The notes: generated from the letters alone by a model not told the origin. Positions 19,889 through 30,257 are shown, numbered from the stretch's first letter. The stretch is 64,000 nt of DNA from Samsonia erythrinae (GCF_004342665.1 NZ_SMBY01000011.1:44687-108686); one strand, 5' to 3'. Numbers and translations are program-made.

Positions 19889-21739
19889 TTACACCTCATC
19901 CACAGAGTGGCCAGCCAGCGCACGACGAATCGATGCATCCATGCGACGGGCAGCAAACTCCTGGGTTTGTTGATCTACGGTTTTAATAGCGGCCTCGATC
20001 GCCACCGGATCGCTTTCCTGCATCATCGCATGCAGATGTTCGGCTGCCGTGGCAATCGCGTCTTTTTCATCATTGCTCAATAAATCCGCGTCAGCCGATA
20101 GCGCGCTCTGCAAACTTTCCAGCACCCGAGCGGCCTCCACTTTTTGCTCTGCCAAACGACGCGCGCCGACATCTTCCTGCGCGTTCACCATCGAATCGGT
20201 GATCATTGCGGCAATTTCCGTATCACTCAGGCCGTATGACGGTTTAACCTGAATCGATGCCTCAACGCCCGTCGATTTTTCCAGCGCGCTGACGCTCAGC
20301 AGGCCATCTGCATCGACCTGAAAGGTGACGCGAATATGTGCGCCACCGGCAGGCAGCGGCGGCAGACCACGCAGCGAGAAGCGCGCAAGCGATCGGCAAT
20401 CGGCCACCAGCTCACGCTCTCCTTGCAATACATGGATCATCATACCGCTCTGGCCATCTTTAAACGTCGTGAACTCCTGGGCGCGGGCAACCGGGATCGT
20501 GGTGTTGCGCGGGATGATTTTCTCAACCAGCCCCCCCATCGTTTCCAGCCCCAGAGACAGCGGGATCACGTCCAACAGCAGCATGTCGCTCTCTGGCTTG
20601 TTCCCCACCAGAATATCCGCCTGAATTGCGGCGCCGATCGCCACCACTTTATCAGGATCGATGGCTGTCAGCGGCAGACGACCAAAAAACGCGCCAACCT
20701 GTTCACGCACCAGCGGAACGCGGGTCGATCCCCCGACCATCACCACTTCCTGCACGTCCTGTGGCGTTACCCCTGCATCTTTCAAGGTGCGTCGACAGGA
20801 CAGCAGCGTGCGCTTAACCGATGCGGCAATCAACGCATTGAACTGTTCACGCGTAACATCGCCCTGCCAGCCGGCGACCGCCACACGCACCACATCAGCG
20901 TTGCTGAGCGCAATCTTGGCCTTTACCGCCGCGTCGCGAAACGCATGTTCCAACTGACGATCGCCATACGCGCTCATTCCCGCCTGCTCACTCAGCCACT
21001 CCGCCAGCAGATGGTCGAAATCATCTCCGCCCAGCGCAGAATCGCCGCCTGTCGCCAGCACTTCAAACACGCCACGGCTCAGGCGCAAAATGGAAATATC
21101 AAACGTACCACCGCCCAGATCATAAACCGCGATCACGCCCTCTTTGCCGGAATCCAGACCGTAAGCAATCGCCGCAGCGGTCGGCTCATTCAGCAGGCGC
21201 AGCACGTGCAACCCGGCAAGGCGCGCAGCGTCTTTCGTCCCCTGACGCTGCGCATCGTCAAAATAGGCCGGAACGGTAATCACCACGCCGTCCGGTACGC
21301 CGCCCAACGCAGCTTCCGCACGTGCGGCCAGCGCGGACAAAATATCCGCCGAAACCTGTACAGGGTTCAGATTGCCCGCGGCGGTTTGAATAAGCGGCAG
21401 GCCATTATCACTGGCGTGAAAACGGTAGGGTAAGTGGGGGTAGCGCTGTTGAATATCGGCCAGAGAACGGCCCATCAGGCGCTTGACTGAACTGATGGTA
21501 TTTTCCAGATCGTGCGCGGCATCGCGACGCGCTTGCCAACCCACGCTGTGACCGTCGAGGCGATAGTGGACAACCGACGGCAGCAGATCGCGCCCCTCGC
21601 TGTCCGCCAGCGTTTGAGCTTCGCCGCTGCGCACCGTCGCCACAAGAGAGTGTGTGGTGCCTAGATCAATGCCGACAGCCAGACGTTGCTGATGCGGCGC
21701 TGCGCTAAGCCCCGGTTCACTAATTTGCAATAAGGCCAT
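19889..21739 (-). CDS. hscA: Fe-S assembly Hsp70 chaperone HscA
   Basis: Specialised DnaK-type chaperone that, with HscB, helps release clusters from IscU by binding its LPPVK motif. 616 residues, the E. coli length. ATPase domain motifs are [44 protein letters not shown] and [14 protein letters not shown]; the substrate-binding domain starts near 390 ([17 protein letters not shown]). Preceded by hscB with a 72-bp gap. Confidence 0.98.
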   Translation of the reverse strand: MALLQISEPGLSAAPHQQRLAVGIDLGTTHSLVATVRSGEAQTLADSEGRDLLPSVVHYRLDGHSVGWQARRDAAHDLENTISSVKRLMGRSLADIQQRYPHLPYRFHASDNGLPLIQTAAGNLNPVQVSADILSALAARAEAALGGVPDGVVITVPAYFDDAQRQGTKDAARLAGLHVLRLLNEPTAAAIAYGLDSGKEGVIAVYDLGGGTFDISILRLSRGVFEVLATGGDSALGGDDFDHLLAEWLSEQAGMSAYGDRQLEHAFRDAAVKAKIALSNADVVRVAVAGWQGDVTREQFNALIAASVKRTLLSCRRTLKDAGVTPQDVQEVVMVGGSTRVPLVREQVGAFFGRLPLTAIDPDKVVAIGAAIQADILVGNKPESDMLLLDVIPLSLGLETMGGLVEKIIPRNTTIPVARAQEFTTFKDGQSGMMIHVLQGERELVADCRSLARFSLRGLPPLPAGGAHIRVTFQVDADGLLSVSALEKSTGVEASIQVKPSYGLSDTEIAAMITDSMVNAQEDVGARRLAEQKVEAARVLESLQSALSADADLLSNDEKDAIATAAEHLHAMMQESDPVAIEAAIKTVDQQTQEFAARRMDASIRRALAGHSVDEV

Positions 21740-21811
21740 ATTGAGCTTCCATCAATTGGCTGGCAGGAAAACCGTTTGGCTACGCCATCGTCCTCCCGCC
21801 GGATTAACGAG

Positions 21812-22330
21812 TTATCTGTCCAGCAATTGTTCTTCGAGTTCTTCAACCTGCTGCTGGAGTTTGTCTAAAAAACGTAGCTTGCGCACGGTATCCGCCGCAT
21901 CTGTCCACGTTTCATTGTCCAGTTCACTGCGCAGTTGCGACTGGCGCTTGTCCGTCATCGTCTGGAGCCGTGCCGCAAAAAGCGCCAACGCGTCATCAGC
22001 ATCAGATCGATGCGGAATCGCATCCAACTCTTCACGCAGCGCCAACTGTTCCATCAGGAACGCAGTGTCCTGCATGGTATGCTGCTCATTATTGAGATCA
22101 AAACCGTGCAACGACAGCATGTGTTCTGCACGCTTCAACGGATGTTTCAGCGTCTGATAGGCGCTATTGATCGTCGCTGCCTGTTGCAGAGCCAGCATGC
22201 GCTCACGCTCCGGACTGGCGGCATAACGGTCAGGGTGCCACTGCCGCTGCAATTCCTGGAAACGGGAAACCAGCAGGCCGCCATCCACATCATAGCGAAT
22301 CGGCAGCCCGAATAACGTAAAGTAATCCAT
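21812..22330 (-). CDS. hscB: Fe-S assembly J-protein HscB
   Basis: Co-chaperone that delivers IscU to HscA. 172 residues with an N-terminal J domain carrying HPD at 32-34 (RQWHPDRYA) and a C-terminal three-helix IscU-binding domain (about 90-170). Member of the isc operon between iscA and hscA. The spacing to iscA (70 bp) leaves room for a ribosome site but no terminator is visible. Confidence 0.97.
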   Translation of the reverse strand: MDYFTLFGLPIRYDVDGGLLVSRFQELQRQWHPDRYAASPERERMLALQQAATINSAYQTLKHPLKRAEHMLSLHGFDLNNEQHTMQDTAFLMEQLALREELDAIPHRSDADDALALFAARLQTMTDKRQSQLRSELDNETWTDAADTVRKLRFLDKLQQQVEELEEQLLDR

Positions 22331-22400
22331 AGTGGTACTCAGGAGTTCCGGGTAGCGGCACCGCCATTAACAGGCCGTATGCACCGCTACCCAAGAGGGA

Positions 22401-22724
22401 TCAGACGTTAAAACTTTCACCACAACCGCATTCACCGGAAACGTTCGGGTTATTGAACTTAAAGCCTTCATTCAGCCCCTCTTTGACGAAATCCAGTTCG
22501 GTTCCGTCAAGGTAGACCAGGCTCTTGCCATCGACAATGACCTTAACACCTTTATCTTCAAAAACACGATCATCGTCGTTCAATTCATCGACAAATTCCA
22601 GTACATACGCCATGCCGGAACAACCGGATGTGCGCACGCCAAGACGCAGCCCAAGACCCTTTCCCCGGTTTGCGATGAAGGCGCTCACGCGTTGCGCCGC
22701 ACTCTCGCTCAGTGAAATCGCCAT
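22401..22724 (-). CDS. iscA: A-type Fe-S carrier IscA
   Basis: Cluster carrier or iron donor in Fe-S assembly. 107 residues with the three invariant cysteines Cys35 ([10 protein letters not shown]), Cys99 and Cys101 (GECGCGESF). Located between iscU and hscB as usual. Confidence 0.97.
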   Translation of the reverse strand: MAISLSESAAQRVSAFIANRGKGLGLRLGVRTSGCSGMAYVLEFVDELNDDDRVFEDKGVKVIVDGKSLVYLDGTELDFVKEGLNEGFKFNNPNVSGECGCGESFNV

Positions 22725-22792
22725 ACTGTTACCTCGATCGTTACTGTCTCGCCGGGGGACCGCTTCGATTGCGGCCCCGACAAGGGCGCAGG

Positions 22793-23179
22793 TTACTTCG
22801 CGTCGCGTTTACTTTTGTAATCCGCAATCGCGGCCTTGATGGCATCTTCCGCCAGAATAGAACAGTGAATTTTCACGGGCGGCAGCTCCAACTCTTCGGC
22901 AATCTGCGTGTTCTTAATCGTTTCGGCCTCGCTCAGCGATTTACCTTTGACCCACTCAGTCACCAACGAGCTGGAAGCAATCGCGGAACCACAACCGTAT
23001 GTCTTGAAGCGGGCATCTTCAATAATGCCCTCATTGTTGACCTTTATCTGCAACTTCATTACGTCGCCGCACGCGGGCGCGCCGACCATACCGCTGCCGA
23101 TAGAAGGATCGGCGTTATCAAATGAACCCACGTTGCGCGGATTTTCGTAGTGATCGATTACTTTTTCGCTATAAGCCAT
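22793..23179 (-). CDS. iscU: Fe-S scaffold protein IscU
   Basis: Scaffold on which [2Fe-2S] and [4Fe-4S] clusters are built with sulfur from IscS. 128 residues. Ligands are Cys37 (GAPACGDVM), Cys63 (TYGCGSAIA) and Cys106 (KIHCSILAE), plus Asp39; the HscA recognition motif LPPVK precedes Cys106. iscS ends 24 bp upstream. Confidence 0.98.
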   Translation of the reverse strand: MAYSEKVIDHYENPRNVGSFDNADPSIGSGMVGAPACGDVMKLQIKVNNEGIIEDARFKTYGCGSAIASSSLVTEWVKGKSLSEAETIKNTQIAEELELPPVKIHCSILAEDAIKAAIADYKSKRDAK

Positions 23180-23203
23180 GATAGTCGTCCCCGGTCAGGT
23201 AAA

Positions 23204-24418
23204 TTAATGATGTGCCCATTCGATGCTGCTGATATCCACGCCCTGCTTGAACATTTCCCACAGCGGGGAAAGATCGCGCAGACGACCAATGGATTTGCGT
23301 ACCAGCTCAATGGTGTAGTCGATCTCTTCTTCAGTGGTAAAACGCCCCAATGAGAAACGGATCGAACTGTGCGCCAGCTCATCATTCATCCCCAGCGCGC
23401 GCAGCACGTAGGAAGGTTCCAGACTGGCTGACGTACAGGCAGAACCGGACGACACCGCCAAATCCTTCAACGCCATAATCAGCGACTCACCTTCAACATA
23501 GTTGAAGCTGACGTTCAGGATGTTGGGGGCTCCCTGCTCGATATCACCGTTCAGGTAGACTTCTTCAATATCATTAATGCCGTTCCACAGACGATCGCGC
23601 AGCGCACGCAGGCGCGCCATCTCTGCCGTCATCTCTTCTTTCGCAATGTGGTAGGCCTCGCCCATGCCGACGATCTGATGAACCGGCAGGGTGCCGGAAC
23701 GCATACCGCGCTCATGACCGCCGCCATGCATCTGCGCTTCAAGACGAATACGGGGTTTACGACGAACATACAGCGCACCGATCCCTTTCGGCCCATAGAT
23801 TTTATGCGCGGAGAAAGACATCAGATCCACTTTTAACTGGCCTAAGTCGATAGGCAATTTGCCCACGCTCTGAGTGGCATCGACATGAAACACAATACCG
23901 CGGCTACGGCAGATTTCGCCGATAGCGCCGATATCCTGAACAACGCCGATTTCATTGTTGACGTGCATAATGGAAACGAGGATGGTGTCCTCACGCATCG
24001 CGGCTTCCAGCTCAGCCAGGTCGATGATGCCGTTACGCTGCGGCGCCAGATAGGTGACGTCGAAACCTTCGCGTTCAAGCTGGCGGCAGGTATCCAGCAC
24101 GGCTTTGTGTTCTGTCTTGCTGGTGATAATGTGCTTGCCCTTCTTTTGATAGAAGTTGGCAGCCCCTTTTATCGCAAGGTTATCGGCCTCAGTTGCGCCG
24201 GAAGTGAAAACGATTTCACGCGGATCGGCGCCAACCAGTTCTGCGATTTGGTTACGGGCAATATCAACCGCCTCTTCCGCCTGCCAGCCAAAACGGTGGG
24301 AACGGGAAGCCGGGTTGCCGAACGTACCGTCCAGGGTTAAAAACTGCATCATTTTTTCAGCGACACGCGGATCAACCGGTGTTGTCGCTGAATAATCAAG
24401 ATAAATCGGTAATTTCAT
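23204..24418 (-). CDS. iscS: Cysteine desulfurase IscS
   Basis: PLP enzyme that takes sulfur from cysteine for Fe-S clusters, tRNA thiolation and cofactors. 404 residues as in E. coli. PLP lysine is Lys206 ([12 protein letters not shown]); the persulfide cysteine is Cys328 ([10 protein letters not shown]) in the flexible loop. An intergenic hairpin (24574-24610) lies between iscR and this gene, so iscR and iscSUA levels may be uncoupled. Confidence 0.98.
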   Translation of the reverse strand: MKLPIYLDYSATTPVDPRVAEKMMQFLTLDGTFGNPASRSHRFGWQAEEAVDIARNQIAELVGADPREIVFTSGATEADNLAIKGAANFYQKKGKHIITSKTEHKAVLDTCRQLEREGFDVTYLAPQRNGIIDLAELEAAMREDTILVSIMHVNNEIGVVQDIGAIGEICRSRGIVFHVDATQSVGKLPIDLGQLKVDLMSFSAHKIYGPKGIGALYVRRKPRIRLEAQMHGGGHERGMRSGTLPVHQIVGMGEAYHIAKEEMTAEMARLRALRDRLWNGINDIEEVYLNGDIEQGAPNILNVSFNYVEGESLIMALKDLAVSSGSACTSASLEPSYVLRALGMNDELAHSSIRFSLGRFTTEEEIDYTIELVRKSIGRLRDLSPLWEMFKQGVDISSIEWAHH

Positions 24419-24573
24419 TGCTCATAAACTCCGTACATCACTTCAAAACGTACAATGCGTTTTGTTTTATTGACAGGCTGTTTTTTTACCCGCAACCTTT
24501 CGGGGCAGTGCAAATCATACTTCGCCGGAGTCTGAATAGCGCCAGACCCGTCGTTGCGTCGTTAAGCGTCTAG

Positions 24574-24610
24574 CTGAAAAACAAACGTGACGGACTTGCT
24601 CCGCCACGTT
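24574..24610 (-). terminator. Hairpin/attenuator between iscR and iscS
   Basis: On the minus strand AACGTGGCGGA (24610-24600) pairs with TCCGTCACGTT (24594-24584), 11 pairs with one G-U and a 5-base loop, followed by TGTTTTTC. It starts 10 bp past the iscR stop. It reads as a partial Rho-independent terminator or a 3'-stabilising stem for iscR mRNA; E. coli likewise separates iscR from iscSUA by a structured spacer. Confidence 0.65.
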
Positions 24611-24619
24611 GAAGTCTAA

Positions 24620-25114
24620 TCAGGCTCGCAGATTAACGTTTATAGTTTCCTGAATACGGCCGTTGGCGGTGCGACGCGTATCCGCATCCTGACGATCCGC
24701 CACGTCCAGCACTTCCTTATTATTCACCAGCTCATCCAGCGTGATGTTGTTAAGGAAATCGGTAATCCGGTCACTCAGATCGCGCCACAGCGTATGCGTC
24801 AGGCAGCGATCGCCACCCTGACAGCCTTCCCGCCCCTGGCAACGCGTCGCGTCAACAGACTCATCAACCGCCGAAATCACCATGCCAACCGCGATTTCAT
24901 TTGCATGTTTACCCAGCAGGTAACCACCGCCCGGGCCGCGAACGCTGGCAACAAGCCCATTTTTACGCAGGCGAGAGAACAGCTGTTCCAGATAAGACAG
25001 CGAGATGCCCTGACGCTCGGAAATATCCGCCAGAGGAACCGGCCCCTCCTGGGAATGCAGAGCCACATCAAGCATGGCGGTAACCGCGTAACGGCCTTTA
25101 GATGTCAGTCTCAT
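24620..25114 (-). CDS. iscR: Fe-S responsive regulator IscR
   Basis: Rrf2-family repressor that, with a [2Fe-2S] cluster, shuts down the isc operon. 164 residues from ATG 25114 ([20 protein letters not shown]), matching the family start; an upstream in-frame ATG at 25186 would cross the promoter and is rejected. The winged-helix DNA-binding domain is about 1-65; cluster ligands are Cys92, Cys98, Cys104 ([14 protein letters not shown]) and His107. Two adjacent IscR-type sites lie upstream, so autorepression is expected. Confidence 0.97.
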   Translation of the reverse strand: MRLTSKGRYAVTAMLDVALHSQEGPVPLADISERQGISLSYLEQLFSRLRKNGLVASVRGPGGGYLLGKHANEIAVGMVISAVDESVDATRCQGREGCQGGDRCLTHTLWRDLSDRITDFLNNITLDELVNNKEVLDVADRQDADTRRTANGRIQETINVNLRA

Positions 25115-25133
25115 GATAGTGATACCCGTAGAT

Positions 25134-25161
25134 AAAACATGTATTATGAAAACATGTATTA
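25134..25161 (-). repeat. Tandem 13-bp direct repeats in the iscR leader
   Basis: AAAACATGTATTA (plus-strand sense) occurs at 25134-25146 and again at 25149-25161, a 15-bp period, between the predicted iscR promoter and start codon. Each copy contains the palindrome ACATGT. A role is not known; a protein site or slippage are both possible. Confidence 0.6.
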
Positions 25162-25184
25162 GCAGAACATACCGCGAGTCTGAC

Positions 25185-25234
25185 ATTCCCGAGTGTTTTA
25201 GTCAACTATTTAACCAAGCAAAATACTCAAGTAT
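25185..25234 (-). promoter_or_regulatory. iscR promoter with two adjacent IscR type 1 sites
   Basis: On the minus strand 25209-25185 matches the 25-bp IscR type 1 consensus at 23 positions (begins ATAGTTGACT, ends TCGGGAAT). Immediately upstream, 25234-25210 matches at about 19 of 25. The first site contains TTGACT as a likely -35. Two tandem sites in front of iscR are the known arrangement for autorepression by [2Fe-2S]-IscR. The distal site touches the trmJ stop codon. Confidence 0.8.
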
Positions 25235-25959
25235 TATTCGCCGTGTGTTTTTTGTACTGAACTCAGAATGCCGCGCAGAATGTTAAGTTCCTGACTTTCC
25301 GGTCTGGCGCGGGTGAACAGGCGACGCAGCTTGTTCATCACCTGTCCCTGATGCGCAGGCCGGATAAATCCGGTTTGCAGCAGCGTCTGCTCAAGATGCA
25401 GATAAAAGCGCTCCAGATCATCGACCAGCGGGTACGGCGATTCTTCATGTACCGGCGCTTCCGCTTGTAACCGATCCAGATGGGCGATACGCACTTCATA
25501 AGCGATGATCTGCACGGCCATCGCCAGATTAAGCGAACTGTATGCCGGGTTCGCGGGAATCGCCACATGATAATGACACTTCTGCAATTCATCATTCGTC
25601 AACCCGACGCGTTCGCGGCCAAATACCAGCGCCACCGGGGCGTGTTCGGCTTCCTGCGCGCTGCGCACACCACACTCTCGCGGTTCCAGCATCGGCCAGG
25701 GCAAGGTGCGGGAACGAGCGCTGGTGCCCACCACCAGACTACACCCTTCCAGCGCCTGATCGAGCGAGTCCACAATCGTGGCGTTGCCGATAACGTCGCT
25801 GGCGCCGGCTGCTAACGCTATCGCCTGCGAATCAGGCTTAATCAGCGGGTTGACCAGATAAAGTTTGCTTAACCCCATGGTTTTCATCGCTCTGGCCACC
25901 GAGCCCATATTGCCGGTGTGGGACGTTTCAACCAGAACAATGCGAATATTTTCTAACAT
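25234..25959 (-). CDS. trmJ: tRNA (Cm32/Um32) methyltransferase TrmJ
   Basis: SPOUT-class enzyme that 2'-O-methylates nucleotide 32 of several tRNAs. 241 residues. The SPOUT knot is seen in [22 protein letters not shown] (start), [16 protein letters not shown] and [22 protein letters not shown]. Upstream of iscR on the same strand and divergent from suhB, as in E. coli. Confidence 0.97.
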   Translation of the reverse strand: MLENIRIVLVETSHTGNMGSVARAMKTMGLSKLYLVNPLIKPDSQAIALAAGASDVIGNATIVDSLDQALEGCSLVVGTSARSRTLPWPMLEPRECGVRSAQEAEHAPVALVFGRERVGLTNDELQKCHYHVAIPANPAYSSLNLAMAVQIIAYEVRIAHLDRLQAEAPVHEESPYPLVDDLERFYLHLEQTLLQTGFIRPAHQGQVMNKLRRLFTRARPESQELNILRGILSSVQKTHGE

Positions 25960-26198
25960 GTGAACTCTGTCGTGCGAAAAGGAAATCGCGATACCTTAAC
26001 ACAAACACATACACGAAATAATTCGAGTTGCGAGATAAAACACGCGCATTTGAACGGCGTAAAGCGCGGGCTTAAGAACGCGTTCCAAGATGCGCCGGTC
26101 TCGACACGCCGCAACGCGCGGGATATATAGATATTTGATCTTTTCGTTGCTATACTACGCGCCGCTTTCTGTTCTTTAACATTCCAGTGGACGATACC

Positions 26199-27002
26199 AT
26201 GCACCCGATGCTCAACATCGCTATACGCGCTGCGCGTAAAGCCGGTAATTTGATTGCCAAAAACTATGAAACGCCAGACGCTGTCGAAGCCAGCCAGAAA
26301 GGCAGCAACGATTTTGTCACCAACGTTGATCGGGATGCAGAACGTCTGATCATTGAAGTCATCCGCAAGTCTTACCCACAGCACACCATTATTGGTGAAG
26401 AGTGTGGCGAGCTGGCTGGTGAAGATCCGACGATACAATGGGTTATCGACCCGCTGGATGGCACCACCAACTTCATCAAACGTTTACCCCACTTCGCCGT
26501 TTCTATCGCCGTTCGCATCAAAGGCCGCACCGAAGTTGCCGTCGTCTATGATCCCATGCGTAATGAACTGTTTAGCGCCACCCGCGGTCAGGGCGCACAG
26601 TTGAACGGTTATCGCCTGCGCAGCAGCAATGCGCGCGATCTGGAAGGGACCGTGCTGGCAACGGGCTTCCCCTTCAAATTAAAACAGCACAGCAAAAGCT
26701 ACCTTAACGCGATTGGCGCACTGTTCACCTATTGCGCGGATTTCCGCCGCACCGGCTCTGCCGCACTGGACCTGGCCTACGTGGCCGCAGGTCGCGTTGA
26801 CGGATTCTTCGAGATCGGCCTCAAGCCGTGGGATTTTGCCGGTGGCGAATTACTGGTTCGTGAAGCAGGCGGCATCGTAACGGACTTCGTCGGCGGTCAT
26901 AACTATTTGGCCTCCGGTAATCTGGTAGCAGGCAACCCGCGCGTGGTGAAATCCATTCTTGGCACCATCCGCGAAGAGTTAAGCGACGCGCTAAAACGCT
27001 GA
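26199..27002 (+). CDS. suhB: Inositol-1-monophosphatase / Nus factor SuhB
   Basis: Mg-dependent inositol monophosphatase fold; in E. coli SuhB mainly acts in the rRNA antitermination complex. 267 residues from ATG 26199 (MHPMLNIAIRAARKAGNLIA), identical in length to E. coli; four extra codons upstream are not needed. Metal-site motifs are GEECGE, IDPLDGTTNF and WDFAGGELLVREAGG. Ends in a strong terminator. Confidence 0.97.
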   Translation: MHPMLNIAIRAARKAGNLIAKNYETPDAVEASQKGSNDFVTNVDRDAERLIIEVIRKSYPQHTIIGEECGELAGEDPTIQWVIDPLDGTTNFIKRLPHFAVSIAVRIKGRTEVAVVYDPMRNELFSATRGQGAQLNGYRLRSSNARDLEGTVLATGFPFKLKQHSKSYLNAIGALFTYCADFRRTGSAALDLAYVAAGRVDGFFEIGLKPWDFAGGELLVREAGGIVTDFVGGHNYLASGNLVAGNPRVVKSILGTIREELSDALKR

Positions 27003-27028
27003 TACACTTTCTGACAATATCGTCTTCC

Positions 27029-27059
27029 TACGCCAGCCCCGCGCTGGCGTATTTTTTTT
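27029..27059 (+). terminator. suhB terminator
   Basis: TACGCCAGC (27029-27037) pairs with GCTGGCGTA (27043-27051) and is followed by seven T. It is a standard Rho-independent terminator 26 bp after the suhB stop. Confidence 0.9.
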
Positions 27060-27111
27060 ACTTACTTACCCCCCTGTTCGCGGCCATTTCCACCTTTAGC
27101 TCTACCCTCAT

Positions 27112-27138
27112 TTGATAATAATTATTAGAATCATTCTC
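27112..27138 (+). promoter_or_regulatory. Fur box upstream of the iron ABC transporter operon
   Basis: The stretch from 27113 reads TGATAATAATTATTA followed by GAATCATTCTC. It fits the Fur 7-1-7 pattern (TGATAAT-N-ATTATCA) with one mismatch, and extends as overlapping GATAAT/ATCATT hexamers. It lies about 30 bp in front of the start of the binding-protein gene. Confidence 0.75.
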
Positions 27139-27168
27139 TTTAATTTGGGATTCATCAGGAAAATGTCC

Positions 27169-28293
27169 ATGTTGAAGAAATCATTTATGCCACTGCTATT
27201 GGCGACTACCGTCTTCGCATCCTTCGGTAGCGATGCTACCCAATATCCCGTCACGGTTACGGATATCGCGGGACGCCAGGTTGAGCTGAAACAGGAACCG
27301 AAACGCATCGTGATTCAGGACGGTCGCGACATCATGACCATGGCATTATTGGATCGGGATAATCCCTTTCAACGAATGGTGGCATGGAACAATATCCCCA
27401 AGAAATCCGATATTGCGACCTGGAATATGCTGAAAGCTAAATGGCCGCAGGCAGAGAATGTTCTGGATATGGGATTTGGCGACAAAGGTGAAATCGAGCT
27501 GGAGAGCGTTCTGGCCAAACAGCCCGATCTCATGGTGGCGCAGCTACGCGCCAAGTCGTCACTGACCGAAAGTGGTGTGCTGGCGAAACTTGGCGCATTG
27601 AATATTCCGGTTGTTTTCATCGATTCCGAAGTCGATCCGGCGAAAAACACGGCCAGCAGCGTCGACTTGCTGGGTGAAGTCCTGAACAAAGAAGATAACG
27701 CCAAAGCCTATAGCGAGTTTTATCGTCAACATCTGACGGCAATTCAGCAAAAAACCGCGACGCTACCCAAAAAAGCCAACGTATTTGTCGAAGCCTGGGC
27801 AGGACGCTCCGACAGTTGCTGTTTTAGCCATGCGCATAATGGCTGGGGGGGAATGGTCGAAGCGATCGGCGCGAACAATATCGGCTCTGCGCTGTTGCCG
27901 GGCGCTAACGGCGATGTCTCGCTGGAAAAACTCATCAGCATGAAGCCAGATGTGTACATTATGACCGGCGCAAAGCGTAACTCGCCGTCAAGCAAAACGC
28001 TGCCGTTGGGTTACAACGCCAACAAGGCAGATATCGCCGCCAGCGCACAGGCATTGATGGCGCGTCAGGGCGTGAGCCAAATTCCGGCGGTGGCGCAAAA
28101 ACAGGTTGTCGGTATTTATCACCAGTTTTACAACCATCCGTACAACATTGTCGGGATGGAATATCTGGCGAAGGCGATCTATCCCCAACTCTTCAGCGAC
28201 CTGAACCCTGATGACACCTATCGCCATATTATTAAACACTTTACTTCGCTGCCTGACAGCGATTTTATCTTTGCCTGGAAACAAGGTGACTAA
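27169..28293 (+). CDS. Iron-complex ABC transporter, periplasmic binding protein (copy 1)
   Basis: Binding protein of the TroA/FepB superfamily (PF01497). 374 residues from ATG 27169, placed 8 bp after AGGA; the ATG at 27163 is too close to that site. A signal peptide (KKSFMPLLLATTVFASFGSDA) precedes YPVTVTDIAGRQVELKQEPKRIVI, the usual start of the N-lobe. A DSCCFSHAHNGWGGMVEAIG segment lies in the C-lobe. First gene of a three-gene operon with a FecCD permease and an ATPase; a Fur box precedes it, so an iron-siderophore, haem or similar ferric ligand is likely. The exact substrate cannot be read. A paralogue is encoded at 30258-31385. Confidence 0.88.
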   Translation: MLKKSFMPLLLATTVFASFGSDATQYPVTVTDIAGRQVELKQEPKRIVIQDGRDIMTMALLDRDNPFQRMVAWNNIPKKSDIATWNMLKAKWPQAENVLDMGFGDKGEIELESVLAKQPDLMVAQLRAKSSLTESGVLAKLGALNIPVVFIDSEVDPAKNTASSVDLLGEVLNKEDNAKAYSEFYRQHLTAIQQKTATLPKKANVFVEAWAGRSDSCCFSHAHNGWGGMVEAIGANNIGSALLPGANGDVSLEKLISMKPDVYIMTGAKRNSPSSKTLPLGYNANKADIAASAQALMARQGVSQIPAVAQKQVVGIYHQFYNHPYNIVGMEYLAKAIYPQLFSDLNPDDTYRHIIKHFTSLPDSDFIFAWKQGD

Positions 28294-28299
28294 CTTTTC

Positions 28300-29385
28300 A
28301 TGAGCACAACCACTGAACCGGGTATCCGTAGCCGCACTGTTGCGGATGCCAACACCGTTATGGACAACTATCGGGGTATCATTCGACGCCGCGTCGGCAC
28401 GATGGCATTACTGCTGGTGATCATCCTTAGCTCTCTGCTGCTGGATTTTACCATGGGGCCTTCGGGCCTGACGCTCGATGTACTCTGGCAGACGCTGACC
28501 GACCCAGCCAGCGCTGACGCGGGTACGCGCGTGATCGTCTGGGATATTCGTCTGCCTTATGCCCTGATGGCTATCATTGTCGGGCTGGCGCTGGGTCTGG
28601 CCGGCGCTGAAATGCAAACGATCCTGAATAACCCGCTGGCCAGCCCATTTACGCTGGGGGTGTCTTCCGCGGCAGCCTTCGGCGCGGCGCTGGCGATCGT
28701 CCTCGGCATCGGCATCCCCGGCATTCCGGCGCAGTGGTTTATCTCCGCCAACGCGTTTATCTTTGCCCTGCTGGCCGCCTTGCTGCTTGATGGAATTACC
28801 CGCTGGACGCAGGTCGCAACCTCCGGCGTAGTGCTGTTTGGGATCGCGCTGGTGTTCACCTTTAATGCGCTGGTGTCCATGCTCCAGTTCATCGCCAACG
28901 AAGATACGCTGCAAGGCCTTGTCTTCTGGACGATGGGCAGCCTGGCCCGCGCCTCCTGGGAAAAACTCGGGATCTTGTTGTTGGTGCTCGTTATCGTGAT
29001 GCCGCTGTCATTGATGAGCTCATGGAAACTAACCGCACTGCGATTGGGTGAAGATCGCGCCGTCAGCTTTGGTATCAATGTGCGACGTCTGCGTCTGGCG
29101 ACGCTGCTGCGCATCAGCATCCTGTCTGCCATTTCCGTTGCTTTCGTTGGCCCCATCGGTTTTATCGGCCTCGTTGCGCCGCATATCGCCCGCATGATTT
29201 TCGGTGAAGATCACCGTTTCTATCTGCCCGCGAGCGCATTAACCGGCGCACTGGTGTTGTCGATGGCGTCTGTCGCCTCGAAAAACCTCATTCCAGGCGT
29301 CATTATTCCGGTTGGTATCGTCACCTCGCTGGTAGGCGTGCCTTTCTTCCTGAGCATTATTCTGCGCCACAGAGGGAATGTATGA
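28300..29385 (+). CDS. Iron-complex ABC transporter permease (FecCD family)
   Basis: 361-residue inner-membrane permease with about nine to ten spans. Recognised by the conserved DIRLPYALMAIIVGLALGLAGAEMQTILNNPLASPFTLGVSSAAAFGAA region, the coupling loop LGEDRAVSFGINVRRLR, and GPIGFIGLVAPHIARMIFGEDHR near the C-terminus. Starts 6 bp after the binding protein; its TGA overlaps the ATG of the ATPase gene. A cytoplasmic N-terminal tail of about 35 residues is longer than usual. Confidence 0.93.
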   Translation: MSTTTEPGIRSRTVADANTVMDNYRGIIRRRVGTMALLLVIILSSLLLDFTMGPSGLTLDVLWQTLTDPASADAGTRVIVWDIRLPYALMAIIVGLALGLAGAEMQTILNNPLASPFTLGVSSAAAFGAALAIVLGIGIPGIPAQWFISANAFIFALLAALLLDGITRWTQVATSGVVLFGIALVFTFNALVSMLQFIANEDTLQGLVFWTMGSLARASWEKLGILLLVLVIVMPLSLMSSWKLTALRLGEDRAVSFGINVRRLRLATLLRISILSAISVAFVGPIGFIGLVAPHIARMIFGEDHRFYLPASALTGALVLSMASVASKNLIPGVIIPVGIVTSLVGVPFFLSIILRHRGNV

Positions 29386-30182
29386 ACCAGCAAACCACTT
29401 CCGGATTACGGCTTTCACATTTTCGCGCGGGTTATCCCAAGCGTCAGGTGATTCGCGATCTGTCCGTACCGGAACTCCCGCGCGGAAAAATCACCGTCCT
29501 GCTTGGCCCTAACGGCAGCGGCAAATCCACGCTGCTGCGTGCGATTGCGGGCTTGAATCCCTCTGAAGGCGAGCTGTGGCTGGATGACGCCAACCTGATG
29601 ACGCTGCCGTTCGCTCAACGGGCGGAAAAGGTCGTTTATCTACCGCAGTCCCTACCCGCAGGCGTTCACCTGCATGTTCTGGAATCCATTATCGTCGCGC
29701 AACGCGCGTCCGGCGGCATGCATAATGCCGAAAAGCAACATGAAGTCATGACGCTGCTGCGTCAGTTAGGTATCGAGCATCTGGCATTGAGCTACCTCGA
29801 CCAACTGTCTGGCGGGCAGAAACAACTGGTAGGATTGGCGCAATCGCTCATCCGCCAACCGTCGCTATTACTGCTTGATGAACCGCTCAGCGCGCTGGAT
29901 CTGAACTATCAATTCCACGTAATGGATCTGGTGCGCAAGGAAACGCGCAAGCGCAACATCGTGACCGTCGTCGTCGTGCATGACATCAATATCGCGCTGC
30001 GCCACGGCGATCATGTCCTGATGCTGCAAAGCGGTAATCTGATTGCCGATGGCGCACCCGCGGAAGTCATTAGCTCGGAAAGTTTATCTGCTGTCTACGG
30101 CGTGCGCGGACGCATCGAGCGCTGCTCTCAGGGGGTGCCGCAGGTGATTATCGACGGACTGGTCAGCGAACCGACCTTCTAG
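29382..30182 (+). CDS. Iron-complex ABC transporter ATPase
   Basis: 266-residue ATP-binding subunit. Walker A GPNGSGKST at 42-50, ABC signature LSGGQKQ from 142, Walker B LLLLDEP at 162-168 and the H-loop VVVHD are intact. Overlaps the permease gene by 4 bp (ATGA). FepC/BtuD-like in domain layout; powers the FecCD permease. Confidence 0.94.
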   Translation: MNQQTTSGLRLSHFRAGYPKRQVIRDLSVPELPRGKITVLLGPNGSGKSTLLRAIAGLNPSEGELWLDDANLMTLPFAQRAEKVVYLPQSLPAGVHLHVLESIIVAQRASGGMHNAEKQHEVMTLLRQLGIEHLALSYLDQLSGGQKQLVGLAQSLIRQPSLLLLDEPLSALDLNYQFHVMDLVRKETRKRNIVTVVVVHDINIALRHGDHVLMLQSGNLIADGAPAEVISSESLSAVYGVRGRIERCSQGVPQVIIDGLVSEPTF

Positions 30183-30197
30183 TCCCGCATCGCAAGA

Positions 30198-30233
30198 AAA
30201 AAAAGCACTGACCGGATCGTTCAGTGCTTTTTT
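30198..30233. terminator. Bidirectional terminator between convergent transporter genes
   Basis: AGCACTGA (30204-30211) pairs with TCAGTGCT (30221-30228). The stem is flanked by an A run on the left and a T run on the right, so it can terminate the plus-strand operon and the minus-strand binding-protein gene from the other side. Confidence 0.88.
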
Positions 30234-30257
30234 ACGTTCTGGCCTCGCCAGCCGGCG

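Noticed and set aside
20336..21433. 365-codon plus-strand frame opposite hscA
   Set aside because: Antisense shadow of hscA, rich in His, Arg and Gln.
25953..26438. 161-codon minus-strand frame between trmJ and suhB
   Set aside because: Mostly antisense to suhB and overlaps the trmJ start; composition is not protein-like.
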